Origin: an uncultured Acidimicrobiia bacterium
GTDB lineage: Bacteria > Actinomycetota > Acidimicrobiia > Spongiisociales > Spongiisociaceae
Length of the DNA stretch: 5,132 nucleotides
NCBI GenBank assembly: GCA_937900165.1
Contig: CALCCX010000553.1
Span: forward strand, 1-5,132
Direction: 5' to 3'
Part shown: in pieces, positions 1 to 4,862 of the stretch
Numbering within the stretch: position 1 is the first letter of the stretch
How the letters are laid out: each line of letters starts with the position of its first letter
Program-made: the position numbers and the translations under genes
Notes under the pieces: generated by a model
What the model saw: only the letters and a program-made list of their open reading frames with translations
Databases searched by the model: none
Told to the model about the DNA's origin: nothing

Positions 1-1
1 G

Positions 2-202
2 GTTAACAGCGACCTCGACCACCGGATCGCCTGGGCAGAAGGCGGACCCACCACGATTTCTAACCTCGCTCCACTATGCCGCCACGACCACCGGATCAAA
101 CACCGGGCGGGATGGGCCCACCGCCGCCTCCCCAACGGCGACCACCAATGGACCACCAAACTTGGCCACACCTACACCACCAGCGGCAGCAAACCACCCT
201 GA
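2..202 (+). CDS. HNH endonuclease-like protein, DUF222/13E12 type (C-terminal fragment)
   Basis: Only the last 66 codons are in the window; the 5' part lies to the left. The visible peptide carries an HNH nuclease core: a DLDHRIAW segment (His7 of the fragment), then GGPT, then SNLAPLC with the central Asn21, then RHDHRIKH with His30 and His34. It continues with a GW pair, PNGDHQW and a GHTYTT tail. This order matches the C-terminal HNH region of actinobacterial DUF222/13E12-repeat proteins, which usually have a helical DUF222 domain in front. HNH domains bind a metal and cut nucleic acid, but the role of this family is poorly defined and many copies occur per genome. Only one Cys (Cys26) is visible; the other zinc ligands, if present, would lie upstream. 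The reading frame ends at TGA 200-202. The domain call is firm; the biological role is unknown. Confidence 0.85.
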   Translation, partial: VNSDLDHRIAWAEGGPTTISNLAPLCRHDHRIKHRAGWAHRRLPNGDHQWTTKLGHTYTTSGSKPP

Positions 203-405
203 TGTTGGCTTTCCGCCGCGGATCGAATGCCGAGACCGGACTGCTAAGCCCGAAAAAGCCGGCGCTTCGTTGTTGAAGGCCGCGCCGAATCCACGATATC
301 TGGAATAAGTACTGGTGGATCGGTGCGGATAGCCTGGGCGACCAAGACACAACGGACGAGACACATATCTCCTCCAAACAATTATGTCACTATCCGCGCG
401 GGCGT

Positions 406-414
406 TGGTAAAAT
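406..414 (+). promoter_or_regulatory. Candidate extended -10 promoter for the lipoprotein gene
   Basis: TGGTAAAAT reads as an extended -10 element (TGn plus TAAAAT at 409-414). The hexamer 17 bases upstream, GTCACT at 386-391, is a poor -35, which fits reliance on the TGn extension. Transcription would start near 420 and leave a leader of about 80 bases before the lipoprotein gene. This is a pattern match only. Confidence 0.35.
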
Positions 415-493
415 ATGGGCGGGTCTTTGCCGCGTTCGCTCACTTGATCGTGCTCTGACCCCTGCTCCGGTCTGTGAGCCTATCGCAGTGATT

Positions 494-499
494 GGAGGG
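494..499 (+). promoter_or_regulatory. Ribosome binding site of the lipoprotein gene
   Basis: GGAGGG is a strong Shine-Dalgarno sequence. It lies 5 bases from the ATG at 505 but only 2 bases from the adjacent ATG at 502, so it favours the second of the two in-frame ATGs. A third ATG at 526 has only AGAGG directly against it. Confidence 0.75.
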
Positions 500-504
500 C
501 GATG

Positions 505-2067
505 ATGAACGAGCCTGATCAGAGGATGGCCCGCCGCCGTCTTGCAATCCTCGTTGTCGCCTTGTTGATGGTGGTCGCTAGTTGTGGGGCTGAGGGGGTT
601 GACCCAGGGGCCGGGTCAGAGCCTGCTCCGGTAGATCCGGAGGTCGAATCTGGCGAGGATGGATCGGCACCCAACGCCGCAGCGCCCGGCGATCTCGAAT
701 CGGTGGAGGACCTCCTTGCCCAATTCGGCGAGGCCGGTCTGGCCGATTTCGTGCAGCAGCCGATGTTGCGCGCCCAGGTACTGGCCTCGGAACCTCTCCT
801 CATTCCGTTGCTGCCGGGTGGCGGCGACACGATGATGGTCAACGTGATCTCCGAGGAGGCCCTCGATCTCGAGATCCGAGTTCTCGACAGGGACGGCAAC
901 CCGGTCACCGCATACGTCGATTCGGCCGATCAGCTTGGTGTGCAGATGTTCATCGTGGTCGTATCTGGCCTCGGCGGAGTGGAACACAGCCTCGAGATCA
1001 CAAGCGAGGTCGACACGGCGGTAACGGTGGCGCCATTCGGCGTGGGTATGGGTGTCGGCCTGTCGCTGAGCTCCGCGGAGTCTCAGACGCCTGGAATTAT
1101 CGATTTCGTTGCCGAGCTGAGCGGAGTCACCGACCCGGCTACTGCTGAGGAATACGTCGTGACCGTGACCTACGACAGGGATCAGGGTGATGTCGCGACT
1201 CTCGTCCTTACCTCAGATGGCCAGACGGCAACAGGGTGGAGCTACGTCGGCACGGCCACGGACGCGGCGCCGGGTCCTCAGGGCTTCTACCTGGAGGCGA
1301 ACGGTCCTGTCTCGCTGTCGGCGACAGACGGAGCGATGTTCGCCGATGGAACCGGCAGCATCACCGGACTGGTCTCCGACGCCCTCGTTGATCGTGACGG
1401 TGACGGGTTCGTCGATTTCCTGCAGCTCGAGATCGCCGTGGAAGTCGATGTCGCCGGCGACTACTCGATGACGGCCCAGCTCATGTCGCAGTCAGGAGAG
1501 TTCCTGAACTCCGCCTACGGGGAGGCAACGCTCACCGCTGGAGCAAATACGATCGTCGTATTCGCGACGCTGAAGTCGCTGATGATCGTGGGAGTGAGCG
1601 GCGTCTACGAGGTCGCAAACGTGTCCCTGATGAACATGGCCGATTTCGTGCCGATCGGCGAGTCGACGTCGCTCGGTTCGACTGCCTTCTACGATCTGAC
1701 GACGGTCATCGTCCAGGGAGTAGCGATGACCCGGCCGGTGGGTGCCGGAGTCGACGCAGATTCGGACGGGGTATTCGACCAGCTCGTATTCACAACTACC
1801 GTTACGGTTCCGGTCGACGGTACCTACGAGTTCCGTTCAGCCCTCACCGGCCCTCCATTTGGGGGCCTCCTCGAGGACTTGTCGGAGTTCCGGACGCTGA
1901 CGGCGGGCCAGAATATCGTCTCCTTCGAGTTCGACGGATCGCTGGTTGTTGAGGGAGGGAGCGGGACCTACCGTTTCACCCAACTCCAATCGCAATTGGA
2001 CACGGACTATTCGATCTTCGGCAGCACGCCATCTGGAAAGATCGATCTCGATGTCGCCGACTGGTGA
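505..2067 (+). CDS. Secreted lipoprotein with tandem DxDxDG beta-modules, function unknown
   Basis: This 520-residue protein starts with a basic n-region (MARRR), a hydrophobic stretch and a lipobox ending VASC. Cys27 is the only cysteine in the protein, so it is the likely lipidation site anchoring it outside the membrane. Residues 28-65 form a Gly/Pro/Glu/Asp-rich linker. Next come beta-rich regions at about 90-180 and 198-285. Two tandem modules of about 113 residues follow (287-399 and 405-517). Each opens with a D-x-D-x-D-G-x-x-D loop (Asp296/298/300/304 and Asp417/419/421/425), as in calcium-binding thrombospondin-3/EF-hand-like loops. Each then has a beta-sandwich pattern with matching landmarks LTAG (343, 465) and SG-[VT]-Y (365, 486). 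No enzyme motif is visible. A structural, adhesive or ligand-binding surface role is plausible but inferred. The ATG at 502 is an alternative start adding one residue. It converges with the gene at 2104-2628. Confidence 0.9.
   Translation: MNEPDQRMARRRLAILVVALLMVVASCGAEGVDPGAGSEPAPVDPEVESGEDGSAPNAAAPGDLESVEDLLAQFGEAGLADFVQQPMLRAQVLASEPLLIPLLPGGGDTMMVNVISEEALDLEIRVLDRDGNPVTAYVDSADQLGVQMFIVVVSGLGGVEHSLEITSEVDTAVTVAPFGVGMGVGLSLSSAESQTPGIIDFVAELSGVTDPATAEEYVVTVTYDRDQGDVATLVLTSDGQTATGWSYVGTATDAAPGPQGFYLEANGPVSLSATDGAMFADGTGSITGLVSDALVDRDGDGFVDFLQLEIAVEVDVAGDYSMTAQLMSQSGEFLNSAYGEATLTAGANTIVVFATLKSLMIVGVSGVYEVANVSLMNMADFVPIGESTSLGSTAFYDLTTVIVQGVAMTRPVGAGVDADSDGVFDQLVFTTTVTVPVDGTYEFRSALTGPPFGGLLEDLSEFRTLTAGQNIVSFEFDGSLVVEGGSGTYRFTQLQSQLDTDYSIFGSTPSGKIDLDVADW
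1363..2055 (+). repeat. Two degenerate tandem protein modules inside the lipoprotein
   Basis: Module 1 (1363-1701) and module 2 (1717-2055) align over their whole length with a repeat period of about 121 codons. Shared landmarks are the Asp loop (codons starting at 1390 and 1753), the following alternating hydrophobic strand, LTAG and SGxY. The two copies differ strongly in DNA sequence, so the duplication is old and visible only at protein level. Confidence 0.6.
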
Positions 2068-2103
2068 GACTGGCTGAGCGATCAAGCGCTAGAAGCCGGT
2101 CCC

Positions 2104-2628
2104 TCAGTGGTCGTGAGTGTGCAGCATCTCACGGAAATTGTCAGGCAGTTCGATGTCGTAGGTCTCCACGAGGCGGTTGAAGTAGTTGAACAACCCACAG
2201 ATGTCGACGGCGTCAAAATACTGCTCGTGGGTCCACCCAGCCTCCAACACCGCGTTTCTGTCCGCGTCGGAGAGACGAGCCGGTGAATCATTGAGCTTGC
2301 GGACGAATCGGAGCAGGGCCTTTGTGCGCTCGTCGCATGGCGCGCGGTCCAGGTCCTCGACCAGGGCCTCGATGAGCCCCGGTTCGACGCCGAGGCTCAT
2401 CGCCGAGGCTTCGTGGGACTTGTGGCAGAAGTCGCAGGCATTGAGGGCTGAGGTGAAGGCCGCCACCAACTGACAATCCGAAGGCGACAGCCCACCGGGC
2501 CTGCCACCGAGCGCCTCATCGGTCCACTCGACCAGTCCGGCCGCCCGCTCCGAATATCGATTCAGCGCCGCCTCTGGATATTCGAACGACGGAATCTCTG
2601 TGTTCTTGTGCTCTGTCTGGTCGGTCAT
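2104..2628 (-). CDS. AhpD-like / carboxymuconolactone decarboxylase-fold peroxidase-related protein
   Basis: The 174-residue protein belongs to the AhpD/CMD all-helical superfamily. The diagnostic C-x-x-C-x-x-x-H motif is present as CDFCHKSH (Cys65, Cys68, His72), preceded by the typical LSPSD helix start and SALNA, and followed by EASAMSLGV. In AhpD the two cysteines reduce peroxides or the peroxiredoxin partner, acting in the cytoplasm. The length fits the single-domain 'peroxidase-related' subgroup, which often lacks an assigned substrate. Oddly, the Glu expected 12 residues before the first Cys (E-x11-CxxC in AhpD) is Gln53, with an extra Cys52 beside it. The start codon at 2626-2628 has no Shine-Dalgarno, and a promoter placed just upstream implies a leaderless message. 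It is divergent from the marR gene, which probably regulates it. The C-terminus is His-rich (HTHDH). Family call firm; peroxidase activity unproven. Confidence 0.88.
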   Translation of the reverse strand: MTDQTEHKNTEIPSFEYPEAALNRYSERAAGLVEWTDEALGGRPGGLSPSDCQLVAAFTSALNACDFCHKSHEASAMSLGVEPGLIEALVEDLDRAPCDERTKALLRFVRKLNDSPARLSDADRNAVLEAGWTHEQYFDAVDICGLFNYFNRLVETYDIELPDNFREMLHTHDH

Positions 2629-2664
2629 TGACAGAATACTGTCATCTTGTCAGACTCCTGTCAA
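2628..2664. promoter_or_regulatory. Shared divergent promoter and MarR-type operator
   Basis: The 37 bp lying between the two start codons (using the last base of one) is bounded by a perfect 7-bp inverted repeat: TTGACAG 2628-2634 and CTGTCAA 2658-2664. Each end supplies a consensus -35 (TTGACA) reading inwards. Seventeen bases on, the plus strand has CAGACT (2651-2656) and the minus strand CAGTAT (2636-2641) as -10 elements. Each would start transcription about at the respective ATG, so both messages would be leaderless. A perfect inner palindrome TGACAG-AATA-CTGTCA (2629-2644) and a further TGTCA at 2648-2652 fit a MarR dimer site. Binding would block both promoters. Elements are seen; protein binding is inferred. 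Confidence 0.6.
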
Positions 2665-2665
2665 C

Positions 2666-3139
2666 ATGACATCGAAGCTCACTCCAGACGGTCGCGCCCT
2701 GGTCGACCTCACTCTCGAGATCTATCGCCTGAGCGGCGCTCTTGTGGCCGAAGGTGACCGACTGAGTGCCCACCTGGGACTCTCGGGTGCCCGCTGGAAG
2801 GTGCTCGGGGCCTTGGAGATGGCCGAGCGACCTCAGACCGTTTCCCAGATCGCAAGGCGAATGGGGCTGACCCGCCAAAGCGTGCAACGTCTGGTTCATG
2901 ACCTTTGTGCCGAGGGCTACCTTGAACTCATCGAAAACCCTGATCACCGCACCGCCCGCCTGGCGCGATTGACCACGAAGGGTGCAGAAGCCTTCCGAAT
3001 GCTCGACGAAGTGGAAGCCGAGTGGGCGAATGGCCTCGCTGATGGCCTCGATCGGCTGGCCCTGAGCCGCGCCGCGCAAGTGCTCGGGGAACTGAAAGTA
3101 CGGATTGACACTGCGGAAGGCATAGCCGACCACGAATGA
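2666..3139 (+). CDS. MarR family transcriptional regulator
   Basis: This is a 157-residue winged helix-turn-helix regulator, a normal length for MarR. From the N-terminus it has a dimerisation helix (about 8-37), the LSGARWKVLGAL helix (39-50), the HTH (TVSQIARRMGLTRQSVQRLVHDL, 58-80, with the recognition helix near 69-80), the wing with the signature NPDHRTARLARLT (Asp93, Arg95, Arg98), and two C-terminal dimerisation helices. The frame extends upstream to an ATG at 2600, but that would cross the promoter region and the start of the divergent gene, so the ATG at 2666 is preferred. No ribosome binding site precedes it. The single Cys81 follows the recognition helix; the N-terminal reactive Cys of OhrR-type peroxide sensors is not present, so it is not a classical OhrR. 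It probably represses itself and the divergent AhpD-like gene. The ligand is unknown. Confidence 0.92.
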   Translation: MTSKLTPDGRALVDLTLEIYRLSGALVAEGDRLSAHLGLSGARWKVLGALEMAERPQTVSQIARRMGLTRQSVQRLVHDLCAEGYLELIENPDHRTARLARLTTKGAEAFRMLDEVEAEWANGLADGLDRLALSRAAQVLGELKVRIDTAEGIADHE

Positions 3140-3216
3140 TGGCTCTCTCCTTCGCCGACCACTGCAATGGCCGGCTTCGCCTGGCTCTGGCCATCGTTCC
3201 ACTTCGCACCGCACCG

Positions 3217-3247
3217 TTGACCGGACGACCCCTCGGCGCTGTATACT
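3217..3247 (+). promoter_or_regulatory. Promoter of the vapBC-type operon
   Basis: A good -10 hexamer TATACT (3242-3247) lies 7 bases before the antitoxin ATG, which implies a leaderless transcript. The best -35, TTGACC at 3217-3222, is 19 bases away, longer than ideal. Overlapping sequence includes a direct repeat of CTGTAT (3239-3244 and 3251-3256, one helical turn plus apart) and ATAC/GTAT arms (3243-3246, 3253-3256), a possible site for autoregulation by the ribbon-helix-helix antitoxin. Confidence 0.55.
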
Positions 3248-3254
3248 GTGCTGT

Positions 3255-3476
3255 ATGTCGGCGACCCGTACCCAGGTGTACCTAACAGACGAACAACGCC
3301 AACGCATCGATGCCTTGGCCAAGGCGGAAGGTGTCACGATGGCAGAGATCGTTCGACGCGCCCTCGACGCCTACTTCACAAACAAAGACCCCGATCCGGA
3401 ACTTGCCCTCGCCGCTACTTTCGGGGCGGAACCGGACGCTTCGGTCCCCAGCCGAGACGAGTGGGAACGTGGCTGA
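3255..3476 (+). CDS. Ribbon-helix-helix antitoxin, VapB/CopG type
   Basis: The 73-residue protein has an N-terminal ribbon-helix-helix DNA-binding fold: strand TRTQVYLT (4-11), helix A of about 11-24 (DEQRQRIDALAKAE) and helix B of about 27-41 (VTMAEIVRRALDAYF). This is the usual CopG-like antitoxin pattern. The remaining 30 residues form an acidic, probably flexible tail ending PSRDEWERG, the part that normally wraps the toxin active site. Its stop overlaps the toxin start by 8 bases, so the two are translationally coupled and the antitoxin is made first. Known RHH antitoxins dimerise and repress their own operon together with the toxin; the repeats at its start codon are candidate sites. 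No Shine-Dalgarno is present, and the -10 box 7 bases upstream supports leaderless translation from this ATG. Confidence 0.88.
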   Translation: MSATRTQVYLTDEQRQRIDALAKAEGVTMAEIVRRALDAYFTNKDPDPELALAATFGAEPDASVPSRDEWERG

Positions 3477-3816
3477 CCTCCTCCTGGATACCGATGTCTT
3501 CATCGACCACCTGCGAGGTGCTCGGCAGCTAACCCCAAAGAGCCACCGCATTCACTACTCGGTGATCACTCGAGCCGAACTTTTTGCCGGCAACACCGCC
3601 ACGAACCTGGTGAGCACTGTCTTGGCTCCGTTCAGAGAGGTCCCGGTCGGTCGCGACGTGGCTGAACGAGCCGGACGAACTCGACGAGAATCGGGGATCC
3701 GCCTTCCGGATGCACTGATCGCAGCAACGGCCATAGAGCACAAGTTCGCCTTGGTTACCCGCAACCGACGCGACTTCGAGCGCGTACGAGGGCTTCGCCT
3801 GCGAGACTCGCCGTAG
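3469..3816 (+). CDS. vapC: PIN-domain ribonuclease toxin, VapC type
   Basis: The 115-residue product fits the PIN fold of VapC toxins, which use a metal-dependent acidic site to cut RNA (often tRNA or rRNA). The conserved acidic residues are all visible: Asp7 in LLLDTDVFID (with Asp9), Glu37 in ITRAELFAG, Asp81 in RLPDALIAATA, and the TRNRRDF segment (Asn99, Asp102) before RVRGL. The active site therefore looks intact. The start is a GTG inside the end of the antitoxin gene, chosen because it puts the DTD motif a few residues from the N-terminus, as usual for VapC. A longer frame reaches back to 3310 but only shadows the antitoxin gene. The length is slightly short for the family (about 120-140 residues) but no motif is missing. 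It is co-transcribed with the antitoxin and converges with the hydrolase gene. Its RNA target cannot be told from sequence. Confidence 0.9.
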   Translation: MADLLLDTDVFIDHLRGARQLTPKSHRIHYSVITRAELFAGNTATNLVSTVLAPFREVPVGRDVAERAGRTRRESGIRLPDALIAATAIEHKFALVTRNRRDFERVRGLRLRDSP

Positions 3817-3842
3817 CCGATACTCGGCGCCGGCTATCCGGC
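3814..3842. terminator. Possible bidirectional hairpin between convergent genes
   Basis: TAGCCG (3814-3819) pairs with CGGCTA (3831-3836) across an 11-base loop; the arms contain the two opposing stop codons. An alternative GC-rich stem GCCGG (3829-3833) with CCGGC (3838-3842) has a 4-base loop. There is no T tract on either side, so this would be an atypical terminator. Support is structural only. Confidence 0.3.
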
Positions 3843-4604
3843 CTCCCAGAAAGCTTTGATCGCCCCGGATACGGCGGACGGTTGTTCCATCGGCGACATG
3901 TGGCCTGCTCCTGCGACTTCGACGACGGTGGTCGCTGGAGCGTGCTCGGCGATCCAGGCTGCGTCCGATGGCGGAGTGAGCACGTCCTTCTCCCCCACTA
4001 TTGCCAGACACGGCACCGCCAGGCCCTCCAGCACACGGGTCCGGTCCGGCCGGTCACGCATTCCGCGCAGATCGGCGACGAGAGTCTCGTATGGCGTCGA
4101 CTCGATCATCGTGCGGACCGCACCGATAACATGAGGGTCTGCATCGGCGGTCACGAAATTCGGTATGAGCCCTCCGGCAAATAACGTCCGCCCGCCGTCC
4201 AGAAGCGCCGCAATTCCTGCGTCGCGTCCTCTTCTCACCTCTTCGCTGTCGGCCGTCGCCTTGGTGTCGGCCAGGACGACAGACCGAACGAGGGCCGGAT
4301 GTCTTTCGAGGAGGGCGAGGGCGACATAGCCACCCATCGAGAACCCAACGAGGTCTGCAACATGGGCTCCGAGGCCGACAATCATTTCGGCGATGTCATC
4401 GGCCAATAACTCCGGCGAATGGACCGGATCGACCGCCGGAGCCGATTGACCGTGGGCCCGCAGGTCGGGAGCGACACACCATCTCTGATCGTCCAGGCCT
4501 TGCAGTTGGTTGAGCCACATCCGAGAGTCGGGGCCAAACCCATGGAGAAAGATCGCCAGCGCCCCTGAACCTTGCTGCCTGAAGGATATCGTCGTGCCCT
4601 CCAC
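3834..4604 (-). CDS. Alpha/beta hydrolase
   Basis: The 256-residue protein is a standard alpha/beta-hydrolase. It shows the oxyanion-hole HGFG (21-24), the DLRAHGQS turn (47-54), the nucleophile elbow GFSMGG with Ser89, the acid Asp207 in GEKDVLTP and the His235 of GAGHMSPME, so the Ser-Asp-His triad is complete. A cap region of about 120-190 separates the two halves. No signal peptide is seen, so it is probably cytoplasmic. It resembles enol-lactonase or esterase-like members of the family, but the substrate cannot be told. The start is taken as GTG at 4602-4604, giving an N-terminus just before the first beta strand. The frame stays open for 25 more codons up to a stop at 4680-4682, without ATG, GTG or TTG. 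No strong ribosome binding site precedes the GTG. It is convergent with the toxin gene, with 17 bp between the stop codons. Confidence 0.92.
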   Translation of the reverse strand: MEGTTISFRQQGSGALAIFLHGFGPDSRMWLNQLQGLDDQRWCVAPDLRAHGQSAPAVDPVHSPELLADDIAEMIVGLGAHVADLVGFSMGGYVALALLERHPALVRSVVLADTKATADSEEVRRGRDAGIAALLDGGRTLFAGGLIPNFVTADADPHVIGAVRTMIESTPYETLVADLRGMRDRPDRTRVLEGLAVPCLAIVGEKDVLTPPSDAAWIAEHAPATTVVEVAGAGHMSPMEQPSAVSGAIKAFWEAG

Positions 4605-4683
4605 GTTGATCTGCTCGATGACCCACCTCCATGACGCGTCTGGCCAGCGTACTTCCAGCTTCTCATGGGAGAACCGCCATCAG

Positions 4684-4693
4684 TGACTAGTCA
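4684..4693. promoter_or_regulatory. 10-bp palindrome upstream of the hydrolase gene
   Basis: TGACTAGTCA is a perfect palindrome. Read on the minus strand, its left half forms part of TTGACT (4694-4689), a possible -35 for the hydrolase, but no good -10 follows at the right distance. It may be an operator or chance. Confidence 0.25.
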
Positions 4694-4746
4694 ACCGGAT
4701 CAGAAAAAATTGATGTATCTCGGGCACCCGCCGGCGTATCTATTCT

Positions 4747-4767
4747 GATAATGTCGGAGTTACGACA
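4747..4767 (+). promoter_or_regulatory. Candidate -10 element and overlapping inverted repeat before the membrane protein gene
   Basis: GATAAT at 4747-4752 resembles a -10 hexamer, preceded by AT-rich TATTCT (4741-4746). No convincing -35 lies 16-18 bases upstream; TTGATG at 4710-4715 is too far. TGTCG (4752-4756) and CGACA (4763-4767) form a perfect 5-bp inverted repeat with a 6-base spacer that overlaps the hexamer, a layout expected for a repressor site near a start point. The leader would be about 100 bases. Confidence 0.35.
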
Positions 4768-4803
4768 ATCTCTGGTCGGCAGGGAGAGACGCCCCTAGGA
4801 CGG

Positions 4804-4817
4804 ATCTCGGCCGAGAT
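4804..4817. promoter_or_regulatory. 14-bp perfect palindrome in the leader of the membrane protein gene
   Basis: ATCTCGGCCGAGAT is self-complementary over 14 bases. It lies 46 bases before the GTG start at 4863. It could be a dimeric regulator site or an RNA duplex element. As a hairpin it would have no proper loop unless its inner bases open. Confidence 0.4.
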
Positions 4818-4850
4818 TGCCTTCGACAGGGAAACAGTTGGGGAAACAAA

Positions 4851-4858
4851 AGGGAGGT
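4851..4858 (+). promoter_or_regulatory. Ribosome binding site deciding the GTG start at 4863
   Basis: AGGGAGGT is a near-ideal Shine-Dalgarno sequence, 4 bases from the GTG at 4863. It fixes the start of a reading frame that has no ATG near its beginning. Confidence 0.75.
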
Positions 4859-4862
4859 ACCC

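Larger units (their letters stand above)
203..501. other. Non-coding gap between HNH gene and lipoprotein gene
   Basis: No convincing gene is seen here. A 60-codon frame at 323-505 has no ribosome binding site, runs through the candidate promoter and reads like random sequence. A weak hairpin follows the HNH stop (CTTC 265-268 with GAAG 275-278, possibly extended by GGCG 261-264 with CGCC 283-286), but it lacks a T tract. The stretch around 340-416 is more AT-rich than its surroundings and holds the candidate promoter of the lipoprotein gene. Confidence 0.6.

Noticed and set aside
76..276. Pro/Gln-rich 66-codon plus-strand frame at the left end
   Set aside because: Out of frame with the HNH motif coding sequence, which occupies 2-202 and has real family residues.
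261..286. Hairpin after the HNH gene as an intrinsic terminator
   Set aside because: Short 4-bp core with a bulged extension and no T tract following.
323..505. 60-codon plus-strand frame ending in a 4-base overlap with the upstream ATG (502) of the lipoprotein gene
   Set aside because: No ribosome binding site, no recognisable domain, and it runs through the candidate promoter at 406-414. The overlap with the next start looks tempting but is probably chance.
519..987. Overlapping minus-strand frames opposite the lipoprotein gene
   Set aside because: Low-complexity Arg/Ser/Ala-rich translations antisense to a gene with a clear signal peptide, lipobox and domain repeats.
2073..2106. CTGAG...CTCAG inverted repeat between the lipoprotein and AhpD-like genes
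   Set aside because: Only 5-bp arms with a long loop and no T tract; too weak to call a terminator.
2600..2665. Upstream start (ATG 2600) for the marR gene
   Set aside because: It would add 22 residues not typical of MarR proteins, overlap the divergent start and translate through the shared promoter.
2642..3337. 231-codon minus-strand frame opposite the marR gene
   Set aside because: It lies antisense to a clear MarR gene and crosses the divergent promoter and the vapBC promoter; the translation is Arg/Ser/Gly-rich without a domain, typical of a GC-rich shadow frame.
3255..3816. Toxin-antitoxin pair as part of a larger defence island
   Set aside because: The neighbours (MarR regulator, alpha/beta hydrolase) are ordinary, and no transposase, integrase or other defence gene is visible in the window.
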